Of a DNA stretch of 64,000 bases, positions 1 to 10,496 are shown piece after piece. Source of the stretch: Papaver somniferum (Eukaryota > Streptophyta > Magnoliopsida > Ranunculales > Papaveraceae). A model generated the notes under the pieces. It made no database searches and was not told the DNA's origin. It saw nothing but the letters and a program-made list of their open reading frames with translations. How positions within the stretch are numbered: position 1 is the first letter of the stretch; every line of letters begins with the position of its first letter. The stretch is taken from positions 157,968,210-158,032,209 of the forward strand of contig NC_039359.1 of assembly GCF_003573695.1 (NCBI RefSeq). Reading direction: 5' to 3'. Both the position numbers and the translations under genes were made by a program.

Positions 1-560
1 TGCCTCCATGCCAAAATCATACTGGGTAGAAGCTTTCTCAATTGCATGTTATCTTATTAACAGACTACCTACATCCCAACATTAAGCTAAATCTCCACTC
101 CAACTCCTATACAACAAAAAACCTGACTGCTCCTTTCTAAAGGTTTTTGGATGTCTATGTTACCCATGACTTCGCCCATATGTCTCTAATAAGCTTGAAC
201 CAAGATCGCTACCATGTGTATTCATTGGTTACACTGGTGCGCACAAAGGATATCTATGTTTACATGTACCTACAGGAAGGTTGTATATCTCTCGACACGT
301 CAAGTTCGTAGAAACAAGCTTCCCATTTGCTGCCAAGCAACAGGTATGTATCACTAAACCCATTTCCAGGCCATCCACAAAATATTTGCATCACCCAATT
401 TTTCTAAGTCATCTCATGAGAATATTGTTTCTCAACCATCCTCTCCTCTGCCACATATTCCATCAATGTCGCCTGGTATTGATATTTTGCACTCACCACC
501 TCTATCTCCAAATATGGATAACGTGCAGCCAACTTTAAACACAAGAGCACCATAATTTAC
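1..560 (+). pseudogene. Ty1/copia integrase C-terminal part, decayed
   Basis: Remnant of a copia polyprotein cut by the window edge. From position 8 one frame reads PKSYWVEAFSIACYLINRLP, typical of the end of the copia integrase core. At about 141-320 broken frames read KLEPRSLPCVFIGY and GRLYISRHVKF, the conserved segment just downstream of integrase. Stops and frame changes separate these pieces, so no intact protein is made. It continues into the reverse transcriptase part and belongs to the same insertion. The family call rests on motif recognition; the upstream gag and 5' LTR lie outside the window. Confidence 0.8.
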
Positions 561-612
561 TACATCAATCCCTTTTGCAGACACAACCACTTCAGAAACA
601 CCACAACCATCT

Positions 613-1697
613 ATGTTGCAGTCGGCTCTATTAGCTCCACCAGCTCCACCTGCACCACCTACACAACATCATATGATCACTAGATCTAGACATGGGATCA
701 AAAAACCAGTCAACAAGCTTTGTCTTACAACAACAAAGTATCCACTTGCAGAGACATCACTCACCACTCCATCGTCTTATACAGAAGCATCGAAAAATCC
801 AATATGGATACCTCCCATGGATGATGAGATTAATGATCATATTCGTAATGGTACGTGGAGCTACATACCACATGAACCATGGATGAATTTGATTGGCTCG
901 AAATGGGTTTTTAAGGTTGAACAGAAAGCAGATGGTACAATTGACAGACCAAAAGCTCGACTAGTAGCTAAAGGCTTCAATCAAAGAGAAGTTTTTGATT
1001 ATGATGAAACCTTCAGTCCTGTGATTAAACCAAGCACTATCAGACTTGTCTTGTCCATTGTTGTGGAAAATGGTTGGTCCTTGCGACAATTAGATGTTCA
1101 GAATGCTTTCCTGCATGGTATTCTGACAGAAGATGTTTATATGAAGCAGCCAGTTGGTTATATCCATCCTGACTTTCCAATTCACGTTTGCAAATTGAAC
1201 AAGTTAATCTACGGCCTCAAGCAAGCTCCATGCACTTGGTTTTCAAGGCTTAGCACGTACCTAGTTGATCTGGGTTTCAAAGGATCTGTTGCAGACAATT
1301 CACTATTTATCAAGAAGAATTCAGATGGAGTAATTTATGTTTTAATATATGTTGATGACATTATCATCACAGGTTCCAATTATTCTCTTATTACAAACCT
1401 AATATCTGCTCTGAATTCTGTTTTTCAATCAAAGATTTAGGTGACCTCAGCTACTTCTTGGGGATAGAAGTTATTAAGCAAAAAGATTCAGTTTTGTTGA
1501 GTCAACAAAAATACATCACTGATCTTCTTAAACGGACCAAGATGGATGCTGCAGAACCAGTTGCTACTCCCTTGGCTGTGAACACTAAAATCAGCAGATT
1601 GGGTACAAAATACTTGATGATCCAACGCTTTATAGAAGTGTCTGTGGAGCATTGCAGTATCTACATCTCAGTCGACCTGATATTGATGTCGCAGTAA
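613..1697 (+). pseudogene. Ty1/copia reverse transcriptase, frameshifted
   Basis: Reverse transcriptase domain of a copia retrotransposon, which would copy element RNA into DNA in cytoplasmic particles. The first frame (613-1440) carries WIPPMDDEI, GSKWVFKVEQKADG, RLVAKGFNQREVFDYDETF, RQLDVQNAFLHG, YGLKQAP and the catalytic box YVDDI. It stops at 1438-1440 inside what should read SIKDLGDLSYFLGIEV. The next frame (1458-1697) carries on with the C-terminal RT region and then shifts again. At least two frameshifts show the element is dead. The next segment supplies RNase H. The family is certain from the RT motifs; the lineage within copia is not determined. Confidence 0.93.
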
Positions 1698-2344
1698 AAA
1701 AAGTGTGCCAGTTCATGCAAGACCCCTACATCGAGCATTGGGATCTAATCAAATGCATACTCAGGTATCTCAAACAAACAGTTCAACATGGTTTGCTTTT
1801 GCGAAAATATTCAGATATCAGTCTTCATGCCTACTCTGACTCTGATTGGGCTAGAAGTCTCGATGATCTCCGATACACTAGTGGATACTACATCTATTTT
1901 GGTAACAATCTTGTATCTTGGAGCGCAAAGAAACAGAAAACTGTTTCTAAGTCGAGCATTGAAGCAGACTATAGAGGCATAACCATAGCAGCTTCTGAAC
2001 TAATCTGGCTCCAATCCTTGCTAAAAGAACTTGGTGTTGAAATAAGAGCTCCGTCAATCTGGTGTGACAATTTAGGGGCTACATATATCACTGCCAATCC
2101 AGTTTTTCATGCTCGTATGAAGCACATAGAAATTGATTATCACTTTGTGCGTGAAAGAGTAACAAACAAGCAGCTTCTGGTACGGTTCATCTCGACTAAA
2201 GACCAAGTTGCTGACATCTTCACCAAGGGTTTGTCAGTACCAAGGTTTCTTTATCTCAGTAACAAGTTGAACATTCAACAATTCATATTCAACTTGAGGG
2301 AGGATGTTAAGGATACAACTGTCCTCACTCATTCAAAGCAGTAA
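1652..2344 (+). pseudogene. Ty1/copia RNase H domain and polyprotein C terminus
   Basis: C-terminal part of the same copia polyprotein. It starts with the RT thumb (LHLSRPDIDVAV, ILRYLKQT). RNase H follows, with SDSDWA, SWSAKKQKTVSKSSIEADYR, WCDNLGATYI and KHIEIDYHFVRE, and then the terminal segment DQVADIFTKGL. RNase H would degrade the RNA strand during cDNA synthesis. The frame is open to a stop at 2342-2344. A purine-rich tract (about 2293-2304) and the LTR start at 2305 overlap the 3' coding end, which is normal for copia. The piece is well preserved but lies downstream of frameshifts. Confidence 0.93.
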
Positions 2345-2519
2345 CTACAGTTGTATCCTTCTAAGTTATAGCTGTCATATTATGTCGACATTCTAATGTC
2401 TGTCAATCTTGTATTTTTGGTATACAATCTTGCAGTATCTTCTGTAATAATAGTCGTATACGGATCTTTATATTGAATGAGAATCCACAATATCAAGTGT
2501 GAAACACTTCACCAAAACA
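2305..2519 (+). repeat. 3' LTR of the copia element
   Basis: A purine tract (TTGAGGGAGGA) is followed directly by TGTTAAGG, the usual start of a copia LTR. The sequence ends near ...AAAACA at about 2519, after which BAHD-like sequence begins. The 5' LTR is outside the window, so length (about 215 bp) and right end are estimates from the TG...CA rule and the change of sequence. Confidence 0.6.
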
Positions 2520-2544
2520 TCTTGTCCTAGCTGAAAATAGTGTC

Positions 2545-3640
2545 AATGACAAGATTAGTCATCTTAAAACTTCTTTGTCACGCACCCTTGATCATTTCTT
2601 TCCACTAGCCGGTCTCCTTGGAATCGAAAAACATGAAGATGGTTAGATGATCTCCGTCTATATCAACTGCAGCAACTTTGAAGGTGCAGAATTTGTCCAT
2701 GCCGCTGCAGACATATCCGTGGAGGACATCCTCTCCCCGACGTATTTTCCTCAAACCATAATAGATCGATTGTTTTTGCTAACTGGGGTAAGAAACTGCT
2801 AAGGTCAGTCGCATCCGTTACTTTCAATTCAAGTAACTGAATTAACCAACGGCATCTTTATAGGGTGCAGTGCGAACCATTGTGTATGTGATGGTACATC
2901 ATTTTGGCAATTTATTAATTCATGGTCAGAGATCACCAATTCTTCCGGTTATCATACTTCACTTCCTTGTCCGGTTTTTGAGCGTTGGTTTATCAACAAA
3001 ACAGATTGCCCTCTCCGTCAACACCTCTCTTCCGTTGACAAATCACTGGCGACAACTAGTACTAATGAAGTTCCGCCGCTTGACGGTCTTGTAGAGAGGT
3101 GTTTCCATTTCACTAAGCCGAACATTGCAGCATTAAAAGAGAGGGCGAGTTTAGAAATTAAGATACTGATGAATAGAAGAACTAAGTTGATTTCACCATC
3201 GCCTGAAACATACTTTGGCAACTCAATAGCAACCGGGATTGTAACTTTGAAGGAGGGTGAGCTGGTCAAGAGGCCGGGATTCGGTTTCCTGGCTTCAATG
3301 TTGAATGAGGCGGTTAAATCCAACAATTATGAAAAGAGTAGAAGTTTTACCGAATCATGGATAGAGAAATCTTTAATGTCGAGTCCTGGTGGCTATACAG
3401 GAATTTTCGGCAATGGATTTTTTGGCTAGGAGTTCCCAGTGGTTCAACATGTATGGAAACAATTTCGGTTGGGGACGACCTATTGCTGTGAAGACCGGTG
3501 CAAATGGCAAATCTTATGGAATAACTACTGTCAGTCCAGGACCAGTTGAAGGATGTGTTGACATTGAAATTTGCCTTCCGATACAAGTTTTTAAGGCTAT
3601 GGAGAATGATGCTGAATTCATGGAAGCCTTTTCATCCTGA
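2545..3640 (+). pseudogene. BAHD acyltransferase pseudogene 1 (At3g50280-like)
   Basis: Fragment of a BAHD acyl-CoA-dependent acyltransferase, a cytosolic family that acylates specialised metabolites. Visible motifs are the catalytic HXXXD box as HCVCD (2878-2892) and NFGWG (3461-3475), a variant of structural DFGWG. The C terminus is intact to the stop at 3638-3640. Damage: the N-terminal region is missing where the copia LTR ends; there are in-frame stops at about 2645 and 2801; a piece after ASLEI (about 3158) is missing compared with the copy at 28230-29475; and there is a frameshift near 3400. The two copies are highly similar, so they are recent duplicates. The substrate cannot be inferred. 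Confidence 0.85.
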
Positions 3641-3698
3641 CCATTTTCTTCTAAGTTCAATATTACTATTGCGGTGAGCTTTCGCAGTTTAAACCCAG

Positions 3699-3773
3699 TG
3701 CATCCCTAGTCTAGCGCTACAGGATGGTAACAAGACAAGAAAGCTAGTGTTGTGCATCCCTAGTCTAGCGCTA
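3699..3773. repeat. Short direct repeat
   Basis: The 20-base word TGCATCCCTAGTCTAGCGCT occurs twice, about 53 bases apart, just past the end of BAHD pseudogene 1. It is a local tandem duplication with no visible coding content. Confidence 0.7.
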
Positions 3774-3924
3774 ATGTATGTTGCTTAAGGTAAACCTAAG
3801 AAAAAAAGAACATTTGTATTCCAAATTCCGGATTGGTATATTCGATCTCATGTTGTTGTTAGTAGTATTATTGTTATAATTTGTTATGAAAATATGTATT
3901 GTTCACCTGCTCTTGGCCAACTGA

Positions 3925-3991
3925 GACCGCATAGTGCAGTCGATATTGACTTCGGATCAAAAGGTCGTGGGTTCGACTACCACTGTGGTCG
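3925..3991 (+). tRNA. tRNA-Arg-like pseudogene or SINE head
   Basis: A 67-base segment resembles plant tRNA-Arg. The 7-bp acceptor stem pairs GACCGCA with TGTGGTC (one G-U). An anticodon stem ATTGA/TCAAA with one mismatch encloses loop CTTCGGA (anticodon TCG if read this way). The variable and T arm read AGGTCGTGGGTTCGACTACC, a recognisable B box. The D arm is about five bases short and lacks its 3' strand, and the T stem has one mismatch, so it is not a functional tRNA. A T-rich tail follows, so a tRNA-derived SINE head is the main alternative to a decayed tRNA gene. Confidence 0.55.
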
Positions 3992-4440
3992 CAACATTTT
4001 CCTTGTGTTGATGTTTTTTTATCCATTAATTGCATCCTTTTGAAACCGATTCCATCACTTGCAAGGACCTAATTAAGCAACACCACGACACAAACCATCT
4101 CCAATTACTTATGAAGCTAAAACGCTTGAAACCCCACATTTAGGTCAGATTTTCCATGCTTTTGACATCTCTGGACATGTTCTTATTTTTATTACATTAC
4201 TGAGTGTAGTTTTGCACCTTCCTCTCTATTCTTAAAGTTCAGTAGCTAGTGAGACGGTGAGGCATTATTACCCAAGGCAAAGGTCGATGGTTCTTTTGGT
4301 ATTTTTCCCTAAATTCTTCGCGCTCTCATAAAATATTGCAGAACTAATACAGTTTATACTAGCTTTGAGAATTGAAGAAAGAAAACAAAAGTGAAATTGG
4401 GGCATAAATCCATTAAGCGGTCATTTGTTAAGAAGTAATG
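3992..4440. other. Intergenic sequence with no clear gene
   Basis: AT-rich sequence without a credible ORF. At about 4250-4300 there is another weak tRNA-like phrase (GGCAAAGGTCGATGGTTC) that may be a second decayed SINE. I see nothing else. Confidence 0.4.
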
Positions 4441-4757
4441 TGCTGCAGGAAAAAGCAATGATATTTGGCAAATCTTACATTATGCGGTTTGCTGGGTCTC
4501 ATAGAAGGAAAGGAATGTAAGAGTTTTTGGAGATTGACACAAGAGTGTGCAAGAAAACATTGACTTGGTTAAGCAACTTGGAAAGGAATTGATGGTCTTA
4601 TGGTCTTGCGACAACGATACTTTTAAGCATGTTGATCCTAATTTAATTTGGAGTAATTGGGACACCCTAATGTATATGTAGCCTTCTCTATAAAATCTTG
4701 GTTTGATCTTTGGTTTTTCTTTTTTTCTTCTTAATATAATCTTTCATCGGAAAAAAA

Positions 4758-4760
<3 letters not shown>
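4441..4760 (+). pseudogene. LINE 3' end remnant (plus strand)
   Basis: Broken frames read AVCWVS and KERNVRVFG, then ENIDLVKQLGKELMVLWSCD and LIWSNWDTL. This resembles the C-terminal region after the RVT zinc-binding domain of plant L1 LINEs, where the pattern is AICWAIWKERN.RVF. An A-rich tail (4750-4759) follows, as expected for a LINE 3' end. The call rests on one motif block, so confidence is moderate. It is a short 5'-truncated relic on the opposite strand to the next LINE. Confidence 0.6.

Positions 4761-4797
<37 letters not shown>
4761..4797. repeat. (TA)n microsatellite
   Basis: An uninterrupted run of alternating T and A directly after the A-rich LINE tail. Such runs often grow from poly(A) ends of retroposed sequences. 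Confidence 0.95.
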
Positions 4798-4799
<2 letters not shown>

Positions 4800-4946
4800 T
4801 GGAAGATGAGAATATGCAAACCCGATCGAATTTGTAATATACACACAAGTTTCTAGCTATAAGTGTGAGAAGTTAGTATAACTAAAAATATGGTAGCAGT
4901 CTGACATAGTTTTTTTTTTTTTTGCTAAGAAAACACCCTAACTTCA

Positions 4947-5810
4947 TTAACTTAAAAGAGAAATACAAACATTCAACAAGGGTTCCCTCCTGACCAAATT
5001 GTCTAAAAGAGAAGGAAAAGAGACCCAAACATCTTTAATACAATACTTCCTAGCTCGAGATGCAAGCCGACCTGCCAGTTTGTTTTTAGAACGATTAATA
5101 TAAACAACCCTATAGTTATTACTACTTAAGAGAAGTGATCTGCAGTCCACCAAAATATCTTTGCATCTCCACTCAACAATGTCGCCGCCTCCATTGACAA
5201 AATATACTACTTGAAGGAAGTCACTGATGAAAACGACCTTGGAAATTTTAATCTCTAAAGCCCATGTGATAACCAAAAAAAGGGCAGTAGCCTCAGCACC
5301 AACAGCTTCTGAAACCAGTCCAAAGTCCGAACGAGATTGAATTATTGTTCCTGCATTATCACACAGAATCATACCAACACCCATGTTAAAATTCTTGAAA
5401 GAGCCATCAACAAAAAGACAATGATCCACAAGCTCGATAGGGATTCTAACTTTTATTATATTTTTCTGAATTTTCGAAGAAGGAGCTATGTAAATATTTA
5501 TCATTCTTTTTATGTCAAGAATGATCTTATCCAGATTAATAAAGACCCCACTGAAAACCACATCACATCTACATTTCCATATACACCACATAACAACAGC
5601 ACCTATACTTGGCCAGTTAACTACAAAAGGGGATTGACCTAATTTATCATCAAACCATTCCAGGAAAACATCATCTACACAATCCAGATAAATGTTAATT
5701 AAGTTTTGAAAAGACAGACCAAACCAAACATGTGCAGCCACGGGACAATGAAAGAACAAGTGCATAGTCGTAAAGTATTGACTTGAAGCATCTGCGCAAA
5801 GATCTTCCAC
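4947..5810 (-). pseudogene. LINE RNase H domain (minus strand)
   Basis: 3' part of an L1-type LINE ORF2. The frame shows the end of the zinc-binding region (MHLFFHCPVAAHVWF, then MWCIWKCRCDVVF). An RNase H-like fold follows, with FVDGSF (first Asp), EATALFLVITWAL (Glu) and VVFISDF (second Asp). The usual final AD.LA appears as NKLAGRLASRA, so the last catalytic Asp is replaced by Gly. The frame overlaps the preceding RT frame at about 5700-5810, marking a frameshift. A poly(T) tract at about 4911-4923 on the plus strand is the LINE's poly(A) tail, so the 3' end is complete. Confidence 0.85.
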
Positions 5811-6960
5811 ATAAAAAACTTAATTTTAGGCAGAGAATTCAAAGACCAGACTTTTTTCCAAAACATAGCATCTTTCCCATTACTGAATTCATTCCTATAA
5901 ATTCTATAAGCAAATTTAATAGTATAAGATCCATCTTTAGTATGAGCCCACTTGATCTGATCTTTACAATGACGATTAATCCTAATAGTTTTGATTCTAA
6001 TAACATCCTCAGGAGAGAACAGAAAATTCAACAGAACCATATTCCAAGTACCTGTATTCATATCCATAAGCTCACTAACAAAAACACGATCTCTAAAATT
6101 TGAAACCATCGAAGAAGGAGGAGAATGAAGACCAAGTAACCATACAGAATCCCAAATTCTTGTTGAATTACCATCATTTATCTTAAAAACTATATTTGAT
6201 CTTAAGAAAACTAGACTACTGACAATACCCTTCCAAATCCAAGAAGCAGAATCAGCTGCTTTATCAATTTCCAACAAATTCTGATTAGTAAAATACTTGT
6301 CTTTTAAAAACCGAGAAACCAAAAGATCGGGATTTTGAATGATTATCCACCCAATATTAACAATAAAGACTCTATTAGTTGCATAAGTATTCCTAATACC
6401 AAGCCCAGCACATCTTTTATCTTTATCAGTATCACCCCAAGAACGAAAATAAGCAGCGTGTCTAGGGTCTTTCTTAGACCACCAAAAAGTTCTCTGAATT
6501 GCATCTATTTTAGAAGTAATCTTATTAGGTAAGGGGAAACAAGACATATGATAAACTGCAAGACAGGATAACACATGCTTTATAATCACAGTTCTACCAG
6601 CACCATTAAAACTAGATTTTTTTGAGTTACCTAATCTGGAATAGAATTTATCTATCAAAAATTGAAAAGATTTAGATTTATCTCTATCAACAAAAAGGGG
6701 AGTTCCTAAGTACTTCTCAGGGGAGCTCATAAATTTCATTCCTAGGGCTTTAGAAAGAAGTTTCTTATGTTTATGATGCATTTTTTGTGCTAAATAAAAA
6801 ACTAGATTTTTCATAATTTATAGCTTTCCCAGAAGACTTTGCAAAAATAGTAATAATCTTCAACAAATTCCTAGCATACAATAAAGAAGCTTTTGAAAAA
6901 AGTATGCAATCGTCAGCAAAAAATAAATGCCAAAAGCCTTTTGCTTCAAGAAAAATTCAT
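5699..6960 (-). pseudogene. LINE reverse transcriptase and zinc-binding region (minus strand)
   Basis: Upstream part of the same LINE ORF2. On the minus strand about 6890-6930 reads FWHLFFADDCILF, the FADD polymerase box. The RT C-terminal region follows, with KYLGTPLFVDRDKSKSFQFL, GRTVIIKHVLSCLAVYHMSC, IDAIQRTFWWS and CAGLGIRNT. The zinc-binding segment (DGSYTIKFAY, WKKVWSLNSLPKIKFFMWKI) comes next. The element is 5'-truncated at about 6960, losing the endonuclease and the first RT motifs, and frames shift near 6815 and 5740. It directly abuts a second LINE on the opposite strand. Confidence 0.88.
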
Positions 6961-6967
6961 CAAATGA

Positions 6968-7890
6968 GTGCCAACAAAAAACTTCAGAATAGAACACCTC
7001 TGGTTTGTTCACCCACAAATGAAAGAAGTTGTGATAGAAGCTTGGAATCAATCACTCTCGCCTTCACCCCCAATTGACCTGCTGGAAAAGATGCGGAACA
7101 CAACAACAGCCTTGCAAACTTGGAGCAAGGCCACCTTTGGAAATCTACCAACAATGATAACCAAGATGGAGCAAGTCATTCAACAAGCCCAACATATGTG
7201 TGCAACCTCAACGGGCACAGATCCGGCCGATTGGCTACAAAAAGAAAAGGATTACAGACATACACACTTAATGCTAGTCCACTGCAATGAAATATATTGG
7301 AAACAAAGGTCGAGAATACAATGGATGCAAGAGGGCGACTCAAACACAACTTTTTTCCACACAAAGGCAACCATTCGTAGAAGTTTCAATCACATTTCGC
7401 AGATTCAAGATGAACATGGAAGATGGAATACACACCCACAGTCCATACTCAAAGTGATTCAACAATTCTTCGCCAATCAATATGACGCAGCAGCAACAAC
7501 CATTGACCTCTCCCTATTCAATTGTATCTCAAATAGGCTCACTCCCAACCAATGCAGCGACCTAGTCCAACCAGTCATGGAGGATGAAATTGAGAAGGCC
7601 GTATTCTCAATTGGAACGAAAAAATCCCCTGGGCCGGACGGATTCACTAGTAAGTTCTACACAACTTTCTGGCCTTCAATCAGACAACAAGTAATCGGAA
7701 TGGTTAAACATTTATTTGAACACTCACAGATTCAACAACCATTCAACCACACAAACATCACATTAATCCCAAAAAAACAAAACACAACAAAACCAAACCA
7801 TTTCAGACCAATTGGGTTGTGCAACGTAGCATACAAAGTCATTGCAAAAATCCTTGTTAATGGATTAAGACCTCTATTACAATTCATGAT
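6968..7890 (+). pseudogene. LINE fragment: linker and first RT motifs (plus strand)
   Basis: One open frame covers the region between the endonuclease and RT of an L1-type LINE. It reads KNFRIEHLWFVHPQMKEVV, then WKQRSRIQWMQEGDSNTTFF, then the RT start KKSPGPDGFTSKFYTTFW, NITLIPKK and FRPIGLCNVAYKVIAKIL. It ends abruptly at 7890, where an LTR begins with TGATAGACAC. Both ends are therefore breakpoints: the left abuts a minus-strand LINE and the right is the insertion site of element D. The rest of this LINE is not found past D, because D's right end is deleted. Confidence 0.88.
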
Positions 7891-9443
7891 TGATAGACAC
7901 ATTTTTGTGTCTAAATTGCACTCAATGTCTCTATTGTTAGTGCTCGATTTTTGTACTAATTTTGATGCTTTGTGTGTTTGTAGGTGTTTTTGGAGAAATA
8001 CACTTGTGTGGAAAAGTTGCTCAAAAGTGCTATTTGGACTCCCGGAGAAAAGTACTAAAGGCACCCTCAATTTGGATAAGGGGCACCTCAGTTGGGCACC
8101 TTCTATTCGCACCCCCAGTTTGGTTAGGGGGACACCATCTTCAACATTTCAAAAATTCTTTTTCGCGGGAAAATTTTAATCTCAACTGTGTAACTTTCGA
8201 TCGATTCTTGAAGGAGTTCTGGGTAGACTAAAGGGATGAAACTTAATGGGTAGACGTGATATGTCATAACAAAGCTGGCATGGGTGTTTGTTTTGGCCGA
8301 AAAATCCATGAGAAGAAATTAGGGCAGCATGTGCATGAGAGGGACAGTTCACGGGATCACATGGGTTTTGGAGAATTTAAACGTGTTCTGCTCATGTATG
8401 ATGACTCTAGCAACACTTTGGACCTTGAAAAAGATAAATGAGGAGATTTTGCAGCTGTAGAAACGCGTGAGAAGCTAAATCAGGGAAGAAAATATTACCA
8501 AAATATTTTCTTTACTGCCCGAGTTCAATGAAGAATATTGAGAATCATGGCGTGATTAAATGAGTATAAGGAGTATAAATAGGTGGATAGGATCATAGAG
8601 AAGGGGTGTCGAGAGTCCGGGGGCTGAGGAGAGTCAGAGAAGAATAAATTCGAGTTTTCCCAAACTCGGTTTCTGCTGCTGCTGATGATGAACATGAAGA
8701 ACACGAAGAACGGACCATCCAAGACCGTCGTTTTCCAACAGCAACAACGACTCACAGTCGTGGGTCGTACATCAGAGGCAGACTTATTTGTCAGCGTTTG
8801 CGACAAAGATTCGTGGGTCTTAGAGAAACAGTACCAGTGACACATACTGTGGGTCGTAGTTCTCTGGTTTGTAACAAATATAATTGTTACAAACCCGGTT
8901 TTGAATTATTTATCCATTTTCATCATTTGTAAACACCCTTTGAGAAATAATAATGATTTTTGAGCGTGTTTCCAACATGATGAGCGGCTAATTCTCTCAC
9001 AACCAAGGCAATGAGGAAGCTATTTACGTATGAATAATTGGTAACTATTTTATTTTCTCTAGTATTTAATTATAATTCACTCAATCACTGCTTTTGCAGA
9101 GTTTTAAATTGTTTGCGTAATTTTCCTAATCAGTTGTGATTCAATTAGATAGGTTATGCTTTGTTTAGATAATCTATGCTTAAGGGATACAATTGATGTT
9201 TGAGAATTTTCTTGATTATTAGTGAGTTAAGATATAAAGGACTTGAAAGATTATTAGAGTTTTGGATTATTTACCATCGTTAATTCATGTGTAATAGTGG
9301 AATCAGTGTCTTGGTTATTTTCTCATACCTCTCTCCCACTTTGTTAATATTTTTGTATATAATTTTATTAAATCTTTAAATTTAATCTTCACAAGTCCGA
9401 GAGTTTGAACCTCATTACTACAACAACAATAAAAAAAAAATCA
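7891..9443 (+). repeat. 5' LTR of element D
   Basis: Starts TGATAGACACATTTTTGTGT and ends ...AAAATCA directly before the primer site. It contains a TATA-like box TATAAATAGG (8574-8583). About 930 bases match the truncated 3' LTR at 13520-14452 with scattered substitutions. Short open frames inside it are not genes. Confidence 0.9.
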
Positions 9444-9446
9444 TTT

Positions 9447-9464
9447 TGGCGCCGCCGATGCGGA
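9447..9464 (+). other. Primer binding site of element D (tRNA-Asp-like)
   Basis: TGGCGCCGCCGATGCGGA lies three bases after the LTR end. Its first eight bases match the complement of the plant tRNA-Asp 3' end (TGGCGCCG...), the primer usual for Athila and Tat elements. The remaining bases match less well. Confidence 0.65.
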
Positions 9465-10496
9465 TTTGTGCTTAGGTAGATTTTTTAGGTTTTTTTTATT
9501 TCATTTCATTCTTTTTACGTTTCTTTGGGTGTGTCTTTGTATTACAGGTTTGAATTTGGATACTAAAGACTTGGAATCAAAGCTTAAAGCCAAAAGAGAA
9601 GGAAAAAGACAAAGAAAAAAAAAGCGAAAGAAAAATTTTTAAAAAAAAAGAGATTTTTTTTTTTTAGAGACCTTCCATTTTTTGTAATTATTATATTTTT
9701 TTATTTCTTTTTTTTTGCAATTTATTTGGACTTTGGACTTGGACAATTTTTTTTTTTAAACCCTAAGGAAGGGTACATTAAATATAAAACTGTTTGCAGG
9801 GAAGGACGACGTTTACAATATTGTCTCGGCCCCTCGGGTTCGCACATGACATAGGAGTCGTGGCCCGAGTCGACTTCAGCGGTTATGCGCCCGTCTGGTA
9901 CGTGAGGTAAGCTTTCGAAACACCCGCGAATCCCCTGTCAGCGGTTTTATTGTATGCCTTAATGTGAATATATGCTGAGGATTTGAATACGGTTGTTTTA
10001 ATTTCCAAGTAAAGGGCAAGGCCTGGCCAAATTAAGATAAGGACTCGGATTTCATCACCGTTTAATTCTTGCCCGCCTTAGAAAAACGAAACCAAACGCG
10101 AACCTAAGCCTAAAATTTGGAATAGAACGAGACCTATAGGGTAACGAGCTTAATAGGAAAGTCGTTCGAAAAATATTGGTTACTCTTTTGAGCATACTTC
10201 GAAGTTCATGATTGTTTCTGTGAGTTGAATGCGTGACTGCGCCGCCTTGGGATGCGGTGAGGCCTTGGGTATCAAAGCTCCTCGCATCTTCCCTCGTCTC
10301 AATTCAACTTACTTAAACTCGGATTGATTCCAGAGAGGTTTGCTCAGATTGTAACGAATTCCTTTTCTAAAGATTAGAAGATGGTCTAGAAACAATCTAA
10401 GTGGAGCCATCATGCTTGTTGTTTGCTAGATTTTGTAGGTTTGATTTGGTCGAGTCACCCTTGTTTGTGATTGTGTAGAATTCCCTTGCGGTTAGG
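9465..10496 (+). promoter_or_regulatory. Conserved non-coding leader of element D
   Basis: About 1 kb between primer site and ORF without a credible reading frame. It includes A- and T-rich runs, the small hairpin ACCCTAAGGAAGGGT (9763-9777) and a block from about 9800 with CTCGGCCCCTCGGGTTCG and GTCGTGGCCCGAGTCGAC, whose CTCGGG/CCCGAG can pair. The same order of blocks occurs in elements A (34795-35557) and B (42620-43380). This suggests a conserved RNA leader, perhaps with packaging or translation signals; that role is inferred. Confidence 0.55.

Noticed and set aside
3925..3991. Functional tRNA-Arg gene
   Set aside because: The D arm is too short and unpaired, and the T stem has a mismatch.
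5337..6532. Plus-strand open frames at 5337-5642, 5783-6103 and 6335-6532
   Set aside because: They lie opposite the well-supported minus-strand LINE frames and have no recognisable protein motifs.
7962..8441. Short frames inside the LTRs of D (and equivalents in A and B, for example 33461-33673 and 48466-48729)
   Set aside because: They lie in LTRs, differ between copies, and have no homologue I recognise.
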